From: Comamonadaceae bacterium G21597-S1
GTDB lineage: Bacteria; Pseudomonadota; Gammaproteobacteria; Burkholderiales; Burkholderiaceae_C
NCBI GenBank assembly: GCA_027214345.1
Contig: JAPWHR010000008.1
Coordinates: forward strand, 186,001-250,000
Length of the DNA: 64,000 nt
Direction: 5' to 3'
The notes under the pieces are model-generated. The model was not told where the DNA came from, ran no database searches, and saw only the letters and a program-made list of their open reading frames with translations. This document shows positions 27,417 through 38,142 of the stretch, piece after piece; position 1 is the stretch's first letter; each line of letters opens with the position of its first letter. The position numbers were made by a program, and so were the translations under genes.

Positions 27417-29960
27417 ATGTCCTCCGAACCCTCCGGCAACACGCGGCAGGCCGCTGCCACGGCGCAGCGCGTGCGCCATTGGTGGTGGCAGCTCAACCCG
27501 CACCGGCAGGACCGGTTTGCCGTACTGGCACCGCTGGCCGCGGTGTTGCTGTTCCTGGCGGCGATCGTCGCGGCGTTCGGATATCTGCGCCTGGAAGAGA
27601 TCGATCGCGAGCACGAGGCGGTGCGCCGCGACGTCGAATACACACAGCAACGCTTGCGGTTGCGGCTGCTCGAGCGCCAGGAGCAGCTGATGCGCATCGC
27701 ACGCGACATCTCCAACCGCGATCTCGACCCGGAGGAGTTCCAGGTCCGGGCCGAGGCCCTGGTCATCCAGTACCCGGACCTGGAGCGTCTGAGCTGGGTC
27801 GACGCCGACATGCAGGTGCGCTCCACCTATGCCACGGCCAGCCTGCAGCCCGGCATCACACCCCAGTCCGGCGAGATACTGGCATCGGACGAAACCCGCA
27901 ACAACTTTGCCTTGGCGCGCGAAACCCTGCAGCCGATCTATGCCCAGCGGGGTGCCAGCGGCGCCGCCGTGCCCCTGCTGCAGTTGCACATCCCGATGAA
28001 CGACGGTGCGCGCTTCTTCGGCGTGGTGCTGGCCGAATATTCCGTCGACGGCTTGTACCGGTATGGCGTGCCGGCCGAGGTTTCCGCGCGCTACGCGATC
28101 TCCCTGCTCGACGACAAGGGCGCCCGTCTCGCCGGCACCAACGTGCCGGTGCGCAATCCGGCCAGCACCTGGTTGCCGTGGGTGGTGCCAGCCAACGAAT
28201 ACGAGGTACCGGTATCACCGGTGGGCAACGGATTGATCCTGCGGGCCCAAGCCTATCGTACGTCGCTGGGCGTGATCGGCAGCGGCCTGTTCTGGCTGGT
28301 CAGCGTGTTGAGCGTCATGACCGCCTGGATGCTGATCGCGAACTGGCGTCACAACCGGCGCCGCCACCAGGCGCAGCAGGCCCTGGTGGCAGAAGCCAAC
28401 TTCCGGCGCGCGATGGAGAACTCGATGCTCACCGGCATGCGCGCCATGGACCTGCAAGGCCGCATCACCTACGTGAACGCCGCGTTCTGCCAGATGACCG
28501 GCTGGAAAGAGTCCGAACTGGTCGGGCGCACGGCACCTTTCCCCTATTGGCCCGACACCGACCACGAAAACCTGAGCCAGCTGCTCAGCACCGAGCTCTC
28601 CGGCCAGGCGGCCACGCCCGGCGGCGTGCAGATGCGTGTCAAGCGACCGGACAACTCGCTGTTCGACGCCCGGCTTTATGTGTCGCCGTTGATCGATTCG
28701 CGCGGCACGCAGACCGGCTGGATCACCGCGATGACCGACATCACCGAACCCAACCGGATCCGCGAACAGCTGTCGGCGTCTTTCGAGCGATTCACCACCG
28801 TGCTCGAGGCACTGGACGCGTCGATCTCCGTCGCGCCACTGGGCAGCGACGAAATGTTGTTCGCCAACAAGCTGTACCGGCTGTGGTTCGGCAACCAGAC
28901 TGACGGACACCTGCGGCTGGTGGCGCAGGCCGGCATTCCGACCCAGGCGGTCAACGACGAATCGCTCGACCATGTCGACTCCTTCGTCGGCCTGCCCACC
29001 GACGTGTTGCCCGAAGCCGAGCCCGAGAACGCGGAAATCTACCTGAGCGAACTCGGACGCTGGCTCGAGGTCCGCACGCGTTACCTGAGCTGGGTCGACG
29101 GCCGGTTGGCGCAGATGGTCATCGCCACCGACATCACCGCGCGCCGCCTGGCCGAACAACAGGCCGCCGCGCAGGCCGATCGTGCACAGAACGCCAGTCG
29201 GCTGATCACCATGGGCGAGATGGCTTCGAGCGTGGCGCACGAACTGAACCAGCCGCTGACCGCGATCAGCAACTACTGCCAGGGCATGGTCTCGCGGATC
29301 CAGTCGCAGCAGATCTCGCAGCAGGATCTGCTCGACGCGCTGGAGAAGACAGCCCGCCAGGCCCAGCGCGCGGGCCAGATCATCCAGCGCATCCGCTCGT
29401 TCGTGAAGCGCAGCGAACCCAAGCGCTCCTGGTCCCGTGTCGCCGACATGGTCGACGAGGCGGTCGAACTGGCCGAGATCGAACTGCGCCGGCGCAACGT
29501 TCGGCTGACCTGCCAGGTCGCCCCGCGACTGCCCATGCTCATGGTCGACCCGATCCTGATCGAGCAGGTACTGATCAACCTGCTCAAGAATGCGGCCGAA
29601 TCAGTGGACAGCGCGCAACGCCCGACGGCACAACGCAAGGTGGAATTGACGGTGGTGCAGGCCGTGGTCGACGGACGGCAACTGGTCGAATTCTCGGTGC
29701 TCGATTCGGGCGGAGGACTGCCGCCCGAGGTGCTGGACCGGCTGTACGAAGCCTTCCATTCGACCAAGAGCTACGGCATGGGCATCGGCCTGAGCCTGTG
29801 CCGTTCCATCGTCGAATCGCACCAGGGAAGGATACGGGCGGAGAACCTCTACAATGAAGCCCTCGTTGCGGGTTGCCGATTCTCCTTCTGGCTGCCCGTT
29901 GGCGAACCCGTCAGCATCGGGTCTGAACCCGAACGCAAACCGATCAAGTCCCCAGGATAG
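27417..29960 (+). CDS. Membrane-bound PAS-domain sensor histidine kinase (FixL/DctB-like)
   Basis: The 847-residue kinase has a first membrane helix (VLAPLAAVLLFLAAIVAAFGYL, about residues 35-55). A periplasmic sensor of about 210 residues follows, then a second helix (LFWLVSVLSVMTAWMLIANW). Next come a PAS domain (NSMLTGMRAMDLQGRITYVNAAFCQMTGW), a second, weaker PAS-like segment, a HisKA box with the phosphoacceptor His in VAHELNQPLTAI (near residue 607), and an ATPase domain (NLLKNAAES, DSGGGLPPE, GMGIGLSLCRSIV). I see no heme-binding PAS signature, so oxygen sensing as in FixL is not implied. It is 4 nt from the regulator gene and divergent from aceE. Confidence 0.88.
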   Translation: MSSEPSGNTRQAAATAQRVRHWWWQLNPHRQDRFAVLAPLAAVLLFLAAIVAAFGYLRLEEIDREHEAVRRDVEYTQQRLRLRLLERQEQLMRIARDISNRDLDPEEFQVRAEALVIQYPDLERLSWVDADMQVRSTYATASLQPGITPQSGEILASDETRNNFALARETLQPIYAQRGASGAAVPLLQLHIPMNDGARFFGVVLAEYSVDGLYRYGVPAEVSARYAISLLDDKGARLAGTNVPVRNPASTWLPWVVPANEYEVPVSPVGNGLILRAQAYRTSLGVIGSGLFWLVSVLSVMTAWMLIANWRHNRRRHQAQQALVAEANFRRAMENSMLTGMRAMDLQGRITYVNAAFCQMTGWKESELVGRTAPFPYWPDTDHENLSQLLSTELSGQAATPGGVQMRVKRPDNSLFDARLYVSPLIDSRGTQTGWITAMTDITEPNRIREQLSASFERFTTVLEALDASISVAPLGSDEMLFANKLYRLWFGNQTDGHLRLVAQAGIPTQAVNDESLDHVDSFVGLPTDVLPEAEPENAEIYLSELGRWLEVRTRYLSWVDGRLAQMVIATDITARRLAEQQAAAQADRAQNASRLITMGEMASSVAHELNQPLTAISNYCQGMVSRIQSQQISQQDLLDALEKTARQAQRAGQIIQRIRSFVKRSEPKRSWSRVADMVDEAVELAEIELRRRNVRLTCQVAPRLPMLMVDPILIEQVLINLLKNAAESVDSAQRPTAQRKVELTVVQAVVDGRQLVEFSVLDSGGGLPPEVLDRLYEAFHSTKSYGMGIGLSLCRSIVESHQGRIRAENLYNEALVAGCRFSFWLPVGEPVSIGSEPERKPIKSPG

Positions 29961-29964
29961 CCGC

Positions 29965-30591
29965 ATGAGTTTGATACCGAAAAAAGGTACTGTCTACGTT
30001 GTCGACGATGACGAAGCCGTCCGAGATTCGCTGCAGTGGCTGCTCGAAGGCAAGGACTACCGGGTGCGTTGCTTCGACTCCGCGGAATCCTTCCTCAGCC
30101 GCTACGACCCGCGCGAAGTCGCGTGCCTGATCGTCGACATCCGCATGGGCGGCATGACCGGGCTCGAGCTGCAGAACCGGCTGCTCGAGCACCACTCCCC
30201 GCTGCCCATCGTCTTCATCACCGGTCACGGCGACGTGCCGATGGCGGTGGATACGATGAAAAAGGGCGCGATGGACTTCATCCAGAAGCCGTTCAAGGAA
30301 GAACAGTTGCTGCGCCTGGTCGAACGCATGCTCGAACATGCCAAGGGCACCTTTGCCGAACACCAGCTCGAGGCCAGCCGCGACGCCCTGTTGTCGAAGC
30401 TGACCCTGCGGGAGTCGCAGGTGCTCGAGCGCATCGTGGCCGGGCGGCTCAACAAGCAGATGGCCGACGACCTGGGCATCAGCATCAAGACCGTCGAGGC
30501 GCACCGCGCCAACATCATGGAAAAACTCAACGCCAACACGGTTGCCGACCTGCTCAAGATCGCATTGGGCCAGAACGCCACCAAGACCTGA
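29965..30591 (+). CDS. FixJ/NarL-family response regulator
   Basis: The 208-residue regulator has a receiver domain ([13 protein letters not shown], phosphoacceptor D58 in [21 protein letters not shown], and lysine in FIQKPF). Its C-terminal LuxR/FixJ helix-turn-helix reads [36 protein letters not shown]. The start at 29965 lies 4 nt after the kinase stop, so the two are a cognate pair. Targets are unknown; the divergent aceE operon is a natural candidate. Confidence 0.92.
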   Translation: MSLIPKKGTVYVVDDDEAVRDSLQWLLEGKDYRVRCFDSAESFLSRYDPREVACLIVDIRMGGMTGLELQNRLLEHHSPLPIVFITGHGDVPMAVDTMKKGAMDFIQKPFKEEQLLRLVERMLEHAKGTFAEHQLEASRDALLSKLTLRESQVLERIVAGRLNKQMADDLGISIKTVEAHRANIMEKLNANTVADLLKIALGQNATKT

Positions 30592-30595
30592 AACG

Positions 30596-31465
30596 ATGAC
30601 AGAACGACCCTCGGCCCGAATCATCGATGGCGTGGCGATCTCGCGTCAACTGCGCGCAGACGTCGCGGCGCGCGCCGGCGAACTCACCCGCAAGGGCATG
30701 CGCCCGGGCCTGGCGGTGATCCTGGTCGGCGAAGACCCGGCCAGCCAGGTCTACGTGCGCAACAAGATCAAGGCCTGCGAAGAGTCCGGCCTGCATTCGG
30801 TATTCGAGAAATACGACGCCAGCCTGAGCCAGGACGATCTGCTCGCACGCATCGAGGCGCTCAACGCCGATGCGTCCATCCACGGCATCCTGGTGCAGAT
30901 GCCGCTGCCGCGCCACATCGATCCGCACCGCGTGATCGAGACCATCGCCACCGCCAAGGACGTCGACGGTTATTCGACACTCAGCGCCGGCGAACTGATG
31001 ACCGGCCTGCCCGGCTTCAACCCCTGCACGCCATATGGCTGCATGAAGCTGATCGCCTCGACCGGCATCGAATTGCGCGGCAAGCACGCGGTGGTGATCG
31101 GGCGCAGCAATACCGTGGGCAAGCCGATGGCACTGATGCTGCTGCAACAGAACGCGACCGTCACCATCTGTCACAGTGCGACGGCCGACCTCAAGCACCA
31201 TACGCTGCAGGCCGACGTGGTCGTGGCGGCCGTGGGCCGGCGCAACGTCCTCACGGCCGACATGGTCAAGCCGGGCGCCATCGTCATCGACGTGGGCATG
31301 AACCGCAACGATGAAGGCAAGTTGTGCGGCGACGTCGACTACGCCGGCGTGCGCGACGTGGCCGGCTTCATCACCCCCGTGCCTGGTGGCGTGGGGCCGA
31401 TGACGATCACGATGCTGCTGGTCAACACGGTGGAAGCCGCACAACGCGCCGCTGCGGCCTTGTAA
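30596..31465 (+). CDS. folD: Bifunctional methylenetetrahydrofolate dehydrogenase/cyclohydrolase
   Basis: FolD interconverts 5,10-methylene-, methenyl- and 10-formyl-tetrahydrofolate with NADP+. The 289-residue protein has [20 protein letters not shown] (catalytic Lys in YVRNK), QMPLPRHID, the PCTPYGCM signature, the [15 protein letters not shown] nucleotide site and the [18 protein letters not shown]-terminal motif. The length is standard. It begins 4 nt after the response regulator stop and is probably in the same transcript. Confidence 0.98.
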   Translation: MTERPSARIIDGVAISRQLRADVAARAGELTRKGMRPGLAVILVGEDPASQVYVRNKIKACEESGLHSVFEKYDASLSQDDLLARIEALNADASIHGILVQMPLPRHIDPHRVIETIATAKDVDGYSTLSAGELMTGLPGFNPCTPYGCMKLIASTGIELRGKHAVVIGRSNTVGKPMALMLLQQNATVTICHSATADLKHHTLQADVVVAAVGRRNVLTADMVKPGAIVIDVGMNRNDEGKLCGDVDYAGVRDVAGFITPVPGGVGPMTITMLLVNTVEAAQRAAAAL

Positions 31466-31538
31466 ACTGGCCGCTCGACCCCGACATGTATCCCAGGTGG
31501 CGCGTCGGTCGCCACCGCCACCGTCTGTGCCTGACACC

Positions 31539-33614
31539 ATGAATCCACTATTGCAAAGCGGCGGACTGCCGCAATTCGACCAGATCGCACCGGATCACGT
31601 GGCACCGGCCATCGACCAGTTGCTCGCCGAGGCCCGCACCGCGCTCGAGACGGTCACGCAAGCGGACTTTCCGGCCGAATGGAGCGCCGTGGCATCGGTG
31701 CTGGATGTGGCCACCGAACGGCTCGGTCACGCATGGGGCGCGGTCAGCCATCTCAACAGCGTGGCCGACACACCGGCGCTGCGCGAGGCCTACAACGCCA
31801 GCCTGCCCAAGGTGACCGAATTCTGGACCACGCTGGGTTCCGACGAACGGCTGTATGCCAAATACAAGGCGATACCGGAATCCACGCTGGACGCGGAGCA
31901 GCTCCAGGCGCGCAAGAACGCCTTGCGCGACTTCGTGCTCGGCGGCGCCGAGCTGACCGGCAAGGACAAGCAGCGGTTTGCCGCGATCCAGGAGCGGCAG
32001 GCCGAGCTGAGCCAGAAATTCAGCGAAAACGCGCTCGACGCGACCGACAAGTTCAGCCTGTACGTCGATACCGAGGCGATGGCCGGCGTGCCCGAGGACG
32101 TCGTGCACAACACCCGGGAAGCGGCCAAGGCCGCGGGTCGCGACGGACACAAGCTCGACCTGAAGCTGCCGTGTTACCTGCCCGTGATGCAGTTTGCCGA
32201 TTCGGCGGCGCTACGCGAACAGATGTACCGCGCCTATGCCACACGTGCGTCCGAGCAGGCACCCGAGGACCTGCGCCAGTACGACAACACCGAGCTGATC
32301 CGCGAAATCCTGGCATTGCGCCAGGAGGAGGCCCGGCTGCTGGGTTTCGCCCATTTCGCGGAACTCTCGCTTGCGGCCAAGATGGCCCCCTCGCCACAGG
32401 CCGTGATCGAATTCCTGCATGACCTGGCGGCGCGGGCCCGGCCGTTTGCGCAGCAGGACCTGGCCGACATGCGTGCTTTCGCAGCCCAGGAACTGGGTAT
32501 GGCCGACCCGAAACCCTGGGACTGGGCTTACATCGGCGAGAAACTCAAGCATGCCCGGTATGCCTTCAGCGAGCAGGAGGTCAAGCAATACTTCACGTTG
32601 CCCAAGGTGCTGGCCGGACTGTTCAAGATCGTCGAGACCTTGTTCGACGTGGAAATCCGCCCGGACCAGGCGCCCGTATGGCACCCCGACGTGGCGTTCT
32701 ACCGGATCGAACGTGCCGGCACCGGGCTGGTCGGCCAGTTCTACCTGGACACCACGGCGCGCGACGGCAAACGCGGCGGCGCCTGGATGGACGATGCGCG
32801 TGGCCGATGGTTGCGGCCGGACAACCAGCAGTTGCAGACACCGGTAGCGCACCTGGTGTGCAATTTTTCGCAGGGCGTGATGAAGGATGGTCGGCGCCAG
32901 GATGCGCTGCTGACCCATGACGACGTCATCACGCTGTTCCACGAGTTCGGCCACGGCTTGCACCACATGCTGACCCAGGTCAACGAGCGCCAGGTCTCGG
33001 GCATCAGCGGCGTCGAATGGGATGCGGTCGAGTTGCCGAGTCAGTTCATGGAGAACTTCTGCTGGGAATGGGATGTGCTGCGCCACATGACATGCCACGT
33101 GCAGACCGGCGAGCCGCTGCCGCGCGCCCTGTTCGACAAAATGCTGGCGGCGAAGAACTACCAGAGCGGCATGCAGACGCTGCGGCAGATCGAGTTCGCG
33201 CTGTTCGACATGTTGCTGCACAGCACGCATGCACCCGCCGACGACATCCTGCCGCTGCTCGAGCAGGTGCGCGAGCAGGTGGCGGTGATACGACCCCCAT
33301 CCTGGAGCCGCACCCCGAACACCTTCAGCCATATTTTTGCCGGTGGTTACGCGGCGGGTTATTACAGCTACAAGTGGGCGGAAGTGCTCAGTGCCGATGC
33401 TTATGCGGCCTTCGAGGAGACCGCCGACGATTCGGGTTTGCCAGACGCGCAAACCGGTAGAAAATACCGGCAGGCGATTCTCGAAGCCGGTGGCAGCCGT
33501 CCGGCGATGGATTTGTTCAAGGCGTTCCGTGGCCGTGAACCGACGCTGGACGCCTTGCTGCGCCACCAGGGCATGGCCAACGATGGCGCGAGCGCAACCG
33601 TAGCGAAGGATTGA
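31539..33614 (+). CDS. prlC: Oligopeptidase A (M3 family zinc metallopeptidase)
   Basis: This is a cytoplasmic thimet-type oligopeptidase that degrades short peptides, including cleaved signal peptides. The 691-residue protein has the zinc motif HEFGHGLHHML (about residue 468, HExxH) with the downstream glutamate in SQFMENFCWEWDVL. It also has the family segments YFTLPKVLAGLF and FSHIFAGGYAAGYYSYKWAEVLSADAY. The start at 31539 gives MNPLLQSGGLPQFD, and the longer frame is proline-rich with no ribosome site. It follows folD by 73 nt. Confidence 0.96.
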   Translation: MNPLLQSGGLPQFDQIAPDHVAPAIDQLLAEARTALETVTQADFPAEWSAVASVLDVATERLGHAWGAVSHLNSVADTPALREAYNASLPKVTEFWTTLGSDERLYAKYKAIPESTLDAEQLQARKNALRDFVLGGAELTGKDKQRFAAIQERQAELSQKFSENALDATDKFSLYVDTEAMAGVPEDVVHNTREAAKAAGRDGHKLDLKLPCYLPVMQFADSAALREQMYRAYATRASEQAPEDLRQYDNTELIREILALRQEEARLLGFAHFAELSLAAKMAPSPQAVIEFLHDLAARARPFAQQDLADMRAFAAQELGMADPKPWDWAYIGEKLKHARYAFSEQEVKQYFTLPKVLAGLFKIVETLFDVEIRPDQAPVWHPDVAFYRIERAGTGLVGQFYLDTTARDGKRGGAWMDDARGRWLRPDNQQLQTPVAHLVCNFSQGVMKDGRRQDALLTHDDVITLFHEFGHGLHHMLTQVNERQVSGISGVEWDAVELPSQFMENFCWEWDVLRHMTCHVQTGEPLPRALFDKMLAAKNYQSGMQTLRQIEFALFDMLLHSTHAPADDILPLLEQVREQVAVIRPPSWSRTPNTFSHIFAGGYAAGYYSYKWAEVLSADAYAAFEETADDSGLPDAQTGRKYRQAILEAGGSRPAMDLFKAFRGREPTLDALLRHQGMANDGASATVAKD

Positions 33615-33618
33615 TCAC

Positions 33619-34287
33619 ATGAAGTATCTCAAGCTGGCACTGGGACTTGCGCATGCAGCCGCCCTGTTGGTCGGCACGGCCGGTGCCCAGGCACAGACGG
33701 TCTACCGCATCGTGGGGCCGGACGGCAAGGTGACGTTCTCGGACAAGCCTCCGGCGGCCGCCGCTGCCGCCAATGTGACCGCGCGTTCAGCTGCAGGCCG
33801 GCCGGTCGATGCCAACACCCAGAACAGCAACCTGCCGTACGAACTGCGCCAGGTCGTTGCCCGTTACCCGGTCACGCTGTATTCGGGCGCCGGCTGCGTG
33901 CCGTGCAACGCCGGCCGGCTGATGCTGCAGGCGCGCGGAGTTCCCTACACCGAATACGCCATTGCCAGCAACGAAGACGTGGAAGCCCTGCAGCGGCTCA
34001 GCGGCGACAAATCGCTGCCGTTCCTGACCATCGGCGGCCAGAAGATCAAGGGGTATTCCGAGGCGGAGTGGACCCAGTTCCTGAACGCGGCCAACTACCC
34101 TGCCACCTCCCAGCTGCCGGCCAACTTTCGGTATCCGGTACCCAGGCCGCTGGTGAGCACGCAAGCCATTTCGCCGAAACCCGATGCTGCCGAGGCGCGC
34201 GAAGTGGGCGAAGAGCCCACGGCCGCCGCGCCGGTTGCACCACCTCCCGGTCCGTCACCGACCAACCCGGCCGGCATCAAGTTCTAG
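33619..34287 (+). CDS. Exported DUF4124/glutaredoxin-like protein
   Basis: The 222-residue protein has a signal peptide (to AGAQAQ, about residue 26). A DUF4124-like segment follows (TVYRIVGPDGKVTFSDKPP), then a glutaredoxin/thioredoxin-fold domain with a CxxC pair (YSGAGCVPCNAGRLMLQARGVPYTEYAI, DKSLPFLTIGGQKIKGYSEAEW). The C-terminus is a Pro/Ala-rich tail. It is probably a periplasmic thiol-disulfide protein, with an unknown partner. It starts 4 nt after prlC and is convergent with rpiA. Confidence 0.85.
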   Translation: MKYLKLALGLAHAAALLVGTAGAQAQTVYRIVGPDGKVTFSDKPPAAAAAANVTARSAAGRPVDANTQNSNLPYELRQVVARYPVTLYSGAGCVPCNAGRLMLQARGVPYTEYAIASNEDVEALQRLSGDKSLPFLTIGGQKIKGYSEAEWTQFLNAANYPATSQLPANFRYPVPRPLVSTQAISPKPDAAEAREVGEEPTAAAPVAPPPGPSPTNPAGIKF

Positions 34288-34379
34288 TCGCGCCCAACCC
34301 GGGCCTGGTCGGGTCGTCCCACCGGTTGCGGGCAGGTCAGGCGCCGTCCCGCGCAGACGCCGGCCACGAGGTCCGCGCC

Positions 34380-35063
34380 TCAGGTGGCGTCGAACTCCAT
34401 GGTCTTCACACCCGCGGCCGTGCCCAGCAGGCAGACCTGGGCCTTCTGGTGGGCGAACACGCCGACCGTGACGACGCCGGGCCACTGATTGACGCGGCTC
34501 TCGAATGCCAGCGGATCGTCGATGCGCAGCCCGGACACGTCCAGCACCTGCTGGCCGTTGTCGGTCAGCAACGGCTTCTCGCCAGCCATGCGCACCCGCG
34601 CAGTGCCACCCAGGGCCGTGAACTGGCGCGTGATACGGGCGCTGGCCATGGGAATGATCTCGACCGGCAGCGCGAACGCGCCGAGCGTACGCACCAGCTT
34701 GGACTCGTCGGCGATACACACGAATCGGCGCGATTGCGCGGCGACGATCTTCTCGCGGGTCAGCGCCGCGCCGCCGCCCTTGATCATGTAGCCGCGCGCG
34801 TCGATCTCGTCGGCGCCGTCCACATACACCGACAAAGTCTCGACCGCATTGCTGTCGAACACCGCAATGCCGGCTGCGCGCAGCCGCTCCGTGCTGGCCT
34901 GTGAACTCGACACTGCCCCGCGGATCGAGTCCTTGATGCCCGCCAGTGCGTCGATGAACTTGTTGACCGTCGAGCCGGTACCGACGCCCACGATCTCGCC
35001 GGGCACCACATAGTGCAATGCGGCCTGGCCGACCATGGTCTTGAGTTCGTCTTGAGATGGCAT
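34380..35063 (-). CDS. rpiA: Ribose-5-phosphate isomerase A
   Basis: RpiA interconverts ribose-5-phosphate and ribulose-5-phosphate in the pentose phosphate pathway. The 227-residue protein has standard length. Motifs are [16 protein letters not shown] (phosphate site), DGADEID with catalytic acids, and [16 protein letters not shown], containing the general base region and catalytic Lys. The ribosome site is AGGAAA. It is divergent from pyrD, with 66 nt between start codons. Confidence 0.98.
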   Translation of the reverse strand: MPSQDELKTMVGQAALHYVVPGEIVGVGTGSTVNKFIDALAGIKDSIRGAVSSSQASTERLRAAGIAVFDSNAVETLSVYVDGADEIDARGYMIKGGGAALTREKIVAAQSRRFVCIADESKLVRTLGAFALPVEIIPMASARITRQFTALGGTARVRMAGEKPLLTDNGQQVLDVSGLRIDDPLAFESRVNQWPGVVTVGVFAHQKAQVCLLGTAAGVKTMEFDAT

Positions 35064-35129
35064 GCGTGTTTCCTGCGGCCGGGGGCCGCTGCAGTTTGGG
35101 ACAATGAAGGGTCAACTTCGAATTATCCA

Positions 35130-36209
35130 ATGCCGCTGATTCCCTACGCTCTGGCTCGTCCCTTCCTGTTCGGCCTGGATCCCGAGACCGCCCACGAACT
35201 CACGCTCGAGGCACTGGCGCGCACGCATGGCACGCCGCTGGCATGGGCCTATTGCGCCGGCATGGTCGACGATCCGGTGCAACTGGCCGGATTGCGTTTC
35301 CCGAACCGGGTCGGACTCGCCGCAGGCCTGGACAAGAACGCCCGTTGCATCGATGCGCTCGGCTCCATGGGTTTCGGCTTCGTCGAGGTCGGCACCGTGA
35401 CACCCCAGGCACAGCCAGGCAACCCCAAGCCGCGCATGTTCCGCCTGCCGCAGGCACAGGCCCTGATCAACCGGCTCGGCTTCAACAACGACGGCCTCGA
35501 CGCATTCGTGGCCCATGTGCAGCAATCGTCGTTCCGTGCCAAGGGCCGGATCCTGGGACTCAATATCGGCAAGAACGCCAGCACGCCGATCGCCCAGGCA
35601 GCGCAAGACTATCTCACCGGACTCGATGGCGTCTATCCGCATGCGGACTACGTGACCGTCAACATCTCCAGTCCGAATACCCGCAACTTGCGTGAACTGC
35701 AGAGCGACGACGCGCTCGACACCTTGCTGGGCGCGCTGCAGGCGCGGCGCACGCAATTGCGCCAACGCCATGGTCGCAACGTGCCGTTGTTCGTCAAGGT
35801 TGCGCCGGACCTGGACGACGCACAGGTTGCCGGCATCGCCCGAGCCTTGCGGCACCATGGCATGGACGGCGTCATCGCCACCAACACCACCATCGAGCGC
35901 GGCGCTGTCGCCCACCTGCCCCATGCACAGGAAACCGGCGGCCTGTCCGGCGCGCCGGTGTTCGAGGCCAGCAACCGCGTGATCCGCATGCTGCGCGCGG
36001 CCCTGGGCCCGGATTTCCCGATCATCGGCGTGGGTGGCGTGCTCAGCGCCGACGACGCCGTGTCAAAGATCACCGCCGGCGCGGACCTGGTGCAGATCTA
36101 CACCGGACTGATCTACAAGGGGCCGGCACTGGTGCAACAGGCTGCTGCGGCCATCAAGCGCCATGGCGCATCCCCGGCCGGTGCGTCGACGACGCCCCGC
36201 GGGGCCTAG
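35130..36209 (+). CDS. pyrD: Dihydroorotate dehydrogenase (class 2, quinone-dependent)
   Basis: This FMN enzyme oxidises dihydroorotate to orotate in pyrimidine synthesis, passing electrons to quinone at the membrane. The 359-residue protein has the class 2 N-terminal helix ([29 protein letters not shown]) and the class 2 serine in [19 protein letters not shown]. Other motifs are [15 protein letters not shown], the ATNTTIER region and [33 protein letters not shown]. The last 4 nt overlap the end of the convergent oxidoreductase. Confidence 0.97.
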   Translation: MPLIPYALARPFLFGLDPETAHELTLEALARTHGTPLAWAYCAGMVDDPVQLAGLRFPNRVGLAAGLDKNARCIDALGSMGFGFVEVGTVTPQAQPGNPKPRMFRLPQAQALINRLGFNNDGLDAFVAHVQQSSFRAKGRILGLNIGKNASTPIAQAAQDYLTGLDGVYPHADYVTVNISSPNTRNLRELQSDDALDTLLGALQARRTQLRQRHGRNVPLFVKVAPDLDDAQVAGIARALRHHGMDGVIATNTTIERGAVAHLPHAQETGGLSGAPVFEASNRVIRMLRAALGPDFPIIGVGGVLSADDAVSKITAGADLVQIYTGLIYKGPALVQQAAAAIKRHGASPAGASTTPRGA

Positions 36210-37306
36210 ACCCTCAGTTGTTCCACCACCGCGCCGGCGATCGCCAGCGCGCTGGTCAGGCCGGGCGATTCGATCCCGAACAGATTCACCAGCCCGGCCA
36301 CACCGTGCTGGCGCGGCCCCTGAATGACGAAGTCGGCCGGTCCGTCGCTGGCCGGCTGCAGCTTGGGTCGTATGCCGGCATAACCCGGCAACAAGGCGCC
36401 ATCGGGCAACGCCGGCCAGTACTTGCGGACCTCGGCGTAAAAGGCATCGCCGCGCGCCGGATCGACGACCAGGTCCTGCGGCGACGACACCCATTGCACG
36501 TCCGGACCGAACTTCGCCTGGCCTCCCATGTCGATCGTCAGGTGTACCCCCAGGCCGGCGCCCTCCGGAACCGGATAGATCAGGCGATCGAACGGCGAGC
36601 GCCCGGCCAGCGTGAAGTAGTTGCCCTTGGCGTAATGCGGCGTCGGCACATGCCGGGCCGCCAGCCCGCCGAAGCGCCGCGCCAGCAACGGCGCGTCCAG
36701 CCCGGCCGCGTTGACCACGACCGATGCACGCAATTCGGTTCCGTCCGCCGCCTGCAACTCGATTCCGTGTCCGGCACATCGCGCCGAGGCCAGCGCCGAG
36801 CCGACCGCCAACGCGCCGCCGGCGTTCTCCATATCGCCCTGCAACGACAACATCAGCGCATGACTGTCCACGATGCCGGTGCTGGGAGACAACAAGGCCC
36901 CCACGCATTCCAGCGCCGGTTCGAGTGCGCGTGCCGCATCGCGATCGAGCAGTTGCAGGTCGGTGACACCATTGCCCCCGGCCATCGCGCGAATCCGGTC
37001 GAGCTGGGCCAGCTGATCGGTACTGGTGGCCACGATCAGCTTGCCGCAGCGCCGATGGGCGACGGCCCGTTCCGCGCAATAGGCGTACAGCATCGCCTTG
37101 CCCGCCACGCACAGACGAGCCTTGAGCGAGTCTTGCGGGTAGTAGATGCCGGCATGGATCACTTCGCTGTTGCGCGAACTGGTTCCGGTGCCGATCGCGG
37201 ACGCCTGCTCGAGCACCAGCACCTCACGGCCCTGCAGCGCCAGCGCACGCGCCACGGCCAGACCGACCACACCAGCGCCGATGACGACGGCCTCGACGGT
37301 GTCCAT
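36206..37306 (-). CDS. FAD-dependent L-2-hydroxyglutarate oxidase-like protein
   Basis: The 366-residue flavoprotein of the DAO superfamily has the FAD motif [28 protein letters not shown]. The segment [31 protein letters not shown] is characteristic of the LhgO/L2HGDH group. It also has [44 protein letters not shown] and a C-terminal [21 protein letters not shown] contact. The likely reaction is oxidation of L-2-hydroxyglutarate to 2-oxoglutarate, but the substrate is inferred from resemblance. It lies 15 nt upstream of the SIMPL-domain gene stop. Confidence 0.82.
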   Translation of the reverse strand: MDTVEAVVIGAGVVGLAVARALALQGREVLVLEQASAIGTGTSSRNSEVIHAGIYYPQDSLKARLCVAGKAMLYAYCAERAVAHRRCGKLIVATSTDQLAQLDRIRAMAGGNGVTDLQLLDRDAARALEPALECVGALLSPSTGIVDSHALMLSLQGDMENAGGALAVGSALASARCAGHGIELQAADGTELRASVVVNAAGLDAPLLARRFGGLAARHVPTPHYAKGNYFTLAGRSPFDRLIYPVPEGAGLGVHLTIDMGGQAKFGPDVQWVSSPQDLVVDPARGDAFYAEVRKYWPALPDGALLPGYAGIRPKLQPASDGPADFVIQGPRQHGVAGLVNLFGIESPGLTSALAIAGAVVEQLRV

Positions 37307-37321
37307 GGGAACCCGGCCGGA

Positions 37322-38035
37322 CTAGCGCAGTTGCACGGAGCCGGACACGGTCACCGTGACCGTGCTCTTGCCGGCCTCCAGCGGAACCGGGGCATCGGCC
37401 TCGGCCACCTTGGCCTGCATCGCCATCATGCGTGGGCGGGGCGCGTATTCCTGGTCGTTGGCGTGGACCGAGACTTCCCGCAGTCCATAACCGGCGAATC
37501 CGAAACCCTTGGCGATGTCGCCGGCCTTGGCCTTGAAGCGTTCGATGGCCGACGCCTGCACGGCAGCCTCGACCCGGTGATGTTCCTCCCGGCTCAGGCT
37601 GAACTGCACACCGCCGATGGTCATGGTCTGAATGCTGCCGGCCAGTGCCGCGATGCGTCCGAAATCACGTCCCTCCAGCACCAAGGCGGCGCTGCCCCGC
37701 CAACCGGTGATGCGTCCTTCCCGGCTGTAACGCGGCGACAACTGGAAGTTGCCCGTGCGCACATCGAGCTGGCCGGCTTGAGCGCGGCTGCGTGCCTGCG
37801 CCAGAGCCGTGTCGAGTGCCTGCTTGAGCTGGGTCTGCACGGTTTCGGCGTCCGGGCCTTCACGCGACGTGCTCAGCGTCAGGCTGAGCCAGTCCTGGGG
37901 TACTTCGACCGTCGCACTGGCGGACAGTTGCACGACGTCCTGGGGCACCGGCACCGTCGCCATCGGTTGAGCCAGCGCCCAGCAGGTCACCAGGCCGAGG
38001 CAACTTCCGGCCAGCATGCGCACATACGATTTCAC
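37322..38035 (-). CDS. SIMPL-domain (DUF541) periplasmic protein, GTG start
   Basis: The 237-residue protein has a signal peptide (MKSYVRMLAGSCLGLVTCWA to about residue 24). A SIMPL fold follows, with QDVVQLSASATVEVPQDWLSLTLSTS and EAAVQASAIERFKAKAGDIAKGFGFAGYGLREVSV as the paired strands and helices. The function of this family is poorly known; some members are linked to oxidative stress. GTG 38035 is the best start: GGAG lies 7 nt upstream and it supplies the positive n-region of the signal peptide. ATG 38017 would remove those residues. Confidence 0.82.
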   Translation of the reverse strand: MKSYVRMLAGSCLGLVTCWALAQPMATVPVPQDVVQLSASATVEVPQDWLSLTLSTSREGPDAETVQTQLKQALDTALAQARSRAQAGQLDVRTGNFQLSPRYSREGRITGWRGSAALVLEGRDFGRIAALAGSIQTMTIGGVQFSLSREEHHRVEAAVQASAIERFKAKAGDIAKGFGFAGYGLREVSVHANDQEYAPRPRMMAMQAKVAEADAPVPLEAGKSTVTVTVSGSVQLR

Positions 38036-38142
38036 TTTATTACTCCCTGAGAGGTTATCGATCGATCCAGACCCGCCCTGGGCGCTCCACCGCAAGCCAC
38101 CATGCGCGGCGACGTTCCGCCTGCCCTGCTTCGCCCGGCGCA

